Source of the DNA: an uncultured Bacteroidota bacterium | GTDB taxonomy: Bacteria > Bacteroidota > Bacteroidia > 2-12-FULL-35-15 | DNA: 7,440 nt | Direction: 5' to 3' | Assembly: GCA_903881065.1 (NCBI GenBank) | Contig: CAIRRW010000234.1 | Span: 1-7,440, forward strand | Shown: positions 6,216 to 7,440 of the stretch, one piece after another | Layout: each line of letters starts with the position of its first letter | How positions within the stretch are numbered: the first letter of the stretch is position 1 | Notes under the pieces: generated by a model | What the model saw: only the letters and a program-made list of their open reading frames with translations | The model's database searches: none | What the model was told of the DNA's origin: nothing | Made by a program: the position numbers and the translations under genes

Positions 6216-6235
6216 AAATGGTTAATTTACCATTT
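6216..6235. repeat. Inverted repeat upstream of typA promoter
   Basis: AAATGGT (6216-6222) and ACCATTT (6229-6235) form a perfect 7-bp inverted repeat around a 6-base AT spacer. It lies about 40 bases upstream of the candidate typA -7 element, a position where an operator could sit. ACCATTT also occurs in most units of the nearby 21-bp array. The AT-rich context means chance is possible. Confidence 0.35.
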
Positions 6236-6274
6236 TATAACATATCCGCATAGCCCTTATGTCAATAAAAATCT

Positions 6275-6282
6275 TACTTTTG
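6275..6282 (+). promoter_or_regulatory. Candidate typA promoter, -7 element
   Basis: TACTTTTG matches the Bacteroidetes -7 consensus TAnnTTTG exactly, followed by CACCCC where transcription would start. This gives a leader of about 30 bases before the typA ATG. No TTG was found at the -33 distance; the corresponding stretch is around TAGCCC at 6251-6256. Within the leader an A/G-rich AAGGAA at 6301-6306 lies 10 bases before the ATG and may act as a weak ribosome binding site. Confidence 0.6.
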
Positions 6283-6316
6283 CACCCCTTAAATAAAGAA
6301 AAGGAAAAAATTTATA

Positions 6317-7440
6317 ATGAAAAACATCAGAAACATTGCAATTATTGCCCACGTCGATCACGGAAAAACTACCTTGGTTGACAAAATACTACATACCGGA
6401 AAACTGTTCCGCGAAAATCAGGAATCCGGCGAGTTAATATTGGATAACAATGATTTGGAACGTGAACGTGGTATCACCATCCTTGCAAAAAACGTTTCGG
6501 TACGTTATAAAGGAACTAAAATCAACATTATTGATACTCCCGGCCATGCTGATTTTGGTGGTGAAGTGGAACGTGTGTTGAACATGGCTGACGGCGTGGT
6601 TTTATTGGTTGATGCTTTTGAAGGAGCAATGCCTCAAACCCGTTTTGTTACTCAAAAAGCATTGGCACAAGGCAAAAGAGTGGTACTTGTTATCAATAAA
6701 GTAGATAAACCAAACTGCCGTCCGGATGAAGTACATGATCAGGTTTTCGATTTGTTTTTCAATTTAGGAGCAACCGAAGAACAGTTGGATTTTAAAACCG
6801 TTTATGGTTCTTCAAAACAAGGCTGGATGGGTCCGGATTGGAAAAACCCTGCTTCAGATATTACTTATTTATTAGATACAATAGTTGAATTTTTCCCTGA
6901 ATCACCGCGTGTAGAAGGTACTTTGCAAATGCAGATTACTTCTCTGGATTATTCATCATTCGTTGGTCGTATTGCAGTAGGACGTGTTTTAAGAGGAGAA
7001 ATAAAAGAAAACATGCCGGTATCATTGGTAAAACGTGATGGAACAGTTGTTAAATCAAGAATAAAAGAATTATTTACGTTTGAAGGATTAGGCAAAGCTA
7101 AAATGACGGAGCCTATTCAATCAGGTGAAATTGTTGCCATTACAGGTATTGAAGGCTTTGAAATTGGTGATACCATTGCTGACTTTGAAAACCCGGAAGG
7201 TTTAACTCCTATTGCTATTGACGAGCCGACAATGAATATGACGTTTTGTATCAACAATTCTCCTTTCTTCGGAAAAGAAGGGAAATTTGTTACTTCACGC
7301 CACTTAAGAGATAGATTATTTAAAGAACTGGAGAAAAACCTTGCTTTGCGTGTGGAAGAAACTGGTTCGGCAGATTCATATTTGGTTTTCGGACGAGGTA
7401 TCCTTCACTTATCAGTATTGATTGAAACAATGCGTCGCGA
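6317..7440 (+). CDS. typA: Ribosome-associated GTPase TypA/BipA, C-terminus cut by window edge
   Basis: This translational GTPase binds the ribosome and supports 50S assembly and growth under stress or cold. The window holds 374 codons plus two bases; family members are about 600 residues, so the C-terminal third is missing. GTPase motifs are complete: G1 AHVDHGKT (11-18), G2 Thr54 in RERGITI, G3 DTPGH (73-77) with the catalytic-type His77, G4 NKVD (127-130), and a G5-like GSSK (164-167). Domain II starts near residue 200 (TLQMQITSLDYSSFVGRIAV), and domain III includes SPFFGKEGKFVTSRHLRDRL and GRGILHLSVLIETMRRE, typical of TypA rather than EF-G or LepA. The start is fixed by MKNIRNIAIIAHVDHGK at the usual spacing. 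It is preceded by a good Bacteroidetes -7 element and a short leader. The 21-bp repeat array ends 210 bases upstream. No frameshift or missing motif is seen in the portion present. Confidence 0.97.
   Translation, partial: MKNIRNIAIIAHVDHGKTTLVDKILHTGKLFRENQESGELILDNNDLERERGITILAKNVSVRYKGTKINIIDTPGHADFGGEVERVLNMADGVVLLVDAFEGAMPQTRFVTQKALAQGKRVVLVINKVDKPNCRPDEVHDQVFDLFFNLGATEEQLDFKTVYGSSKQGWMGPDWKNPASDITYLLDTIVEFFPESPRVEGTLQMQITSLDYSSFVGRIAVGRVLRGEIKENMPVSLVKRDGTVVKSRIKELFTFEGLGKAKMTEPIQSGEIVAITGIEGFEIGDTIADFENPEGLTPIAIDEPTMNMTFCINNSPFFGKEGKFVTSRHLRDRLFKELEKNLALRVEETGSADSYLVFGRGILHLSVLIETMRR

Larger units (their letters stand above)
5781..6316. other. 536-bp divergent intergenic region with repeat array
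   Basis: This gene-free stretch separates the divergent thioesterase and typA genes. From left to right it holds a candidate minus-strand promoter (5809-5816), the array of 21-bp repeats with its flanking and terminal inverted repeats (5852-6120), a short CTTCT/AGAAG hairpin (6187-6200), an AAATGGT/ACCATTT inverted repeat (6216-6235), and a candidate typA promoter (6275-6282). No tRNA, rRNA or known structured RNA was recognised. Two short frames run through the array, one per strand, but neither is supported as a gene. Confidence 0.8.

Overview
The window looks like chromosomal DNA from a member of the Bacteroidota. It is AT-rich by eye. One secreted protein carries a C-terminal segment resembling a type IX secretion sorting domain, preceded by the fibronectin-like module typical of such cargo. 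Two genes are preceded by the Bacteroidetes -7 element TAnnTTTG, Shine-Dalgarno sequences are mostly absent, and a methylmalonyl-CoA epimerase is present. The genus cannot be named from this sequence alone.

Layout, left to right. (1) Bases 1-317, minus strand: the N-terminal 105 codons of methylmalonyl-CoA epimerase, cut by the window edge. (2) Bases 342-374: a strong intrinsic terminator for the minus-strand gene at 398-1213, which encodes a secreted T9SS-type cargo-like protein. (3) Bases 1214-1490: a very AT-rich divergent spacer with a 14-bp perfect palindrome next to the following start codon. (4) Bases 1491-5317, plus strand, probably one transcription unit: a peptide-binding lipoprotein of the OppA/SBP_bac_5 family, a MuiA-like DUF4140/DUF4139 periplasmic protein, and a short membrane-anchored J-domain protein whose ATG directly abuts the previous stop. 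(5) Bases 5328-5780, minus strand: a PaaI/EntH-like hotdog thioesterase, convergent with the J-protein gene (10-bp gap). (6) Bases 5781-6316: a 536-bp divergent intergenic region dominated by an array of eleven 21-bp tandem repeats plus a partial twelfth. (7) Bases 6317-7440, plus strand: the first 374 codons of the ribosome-associated GTPase TypA/BipA, cut by the window edge.

Most genes are ordinary housekeeping or envelope functions: propionate/succinate interconversion, acyl-CoA hydrolysis, peptide capture, translation and stress. The part that known gene families do not explain is the 21-bp array. It lies between the two candidate divergent promoters rather than inside either gene. It has a homogeneous left half and a diverged right half, an A/G alternation suggesting a 42-bp higher-order unit, and a hairpin-forming right end. 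It does not behave like a coding sequence, although it is open in a frame on each strand. It is the best candidate here for something undescribed, but the sequence alone gives no function.
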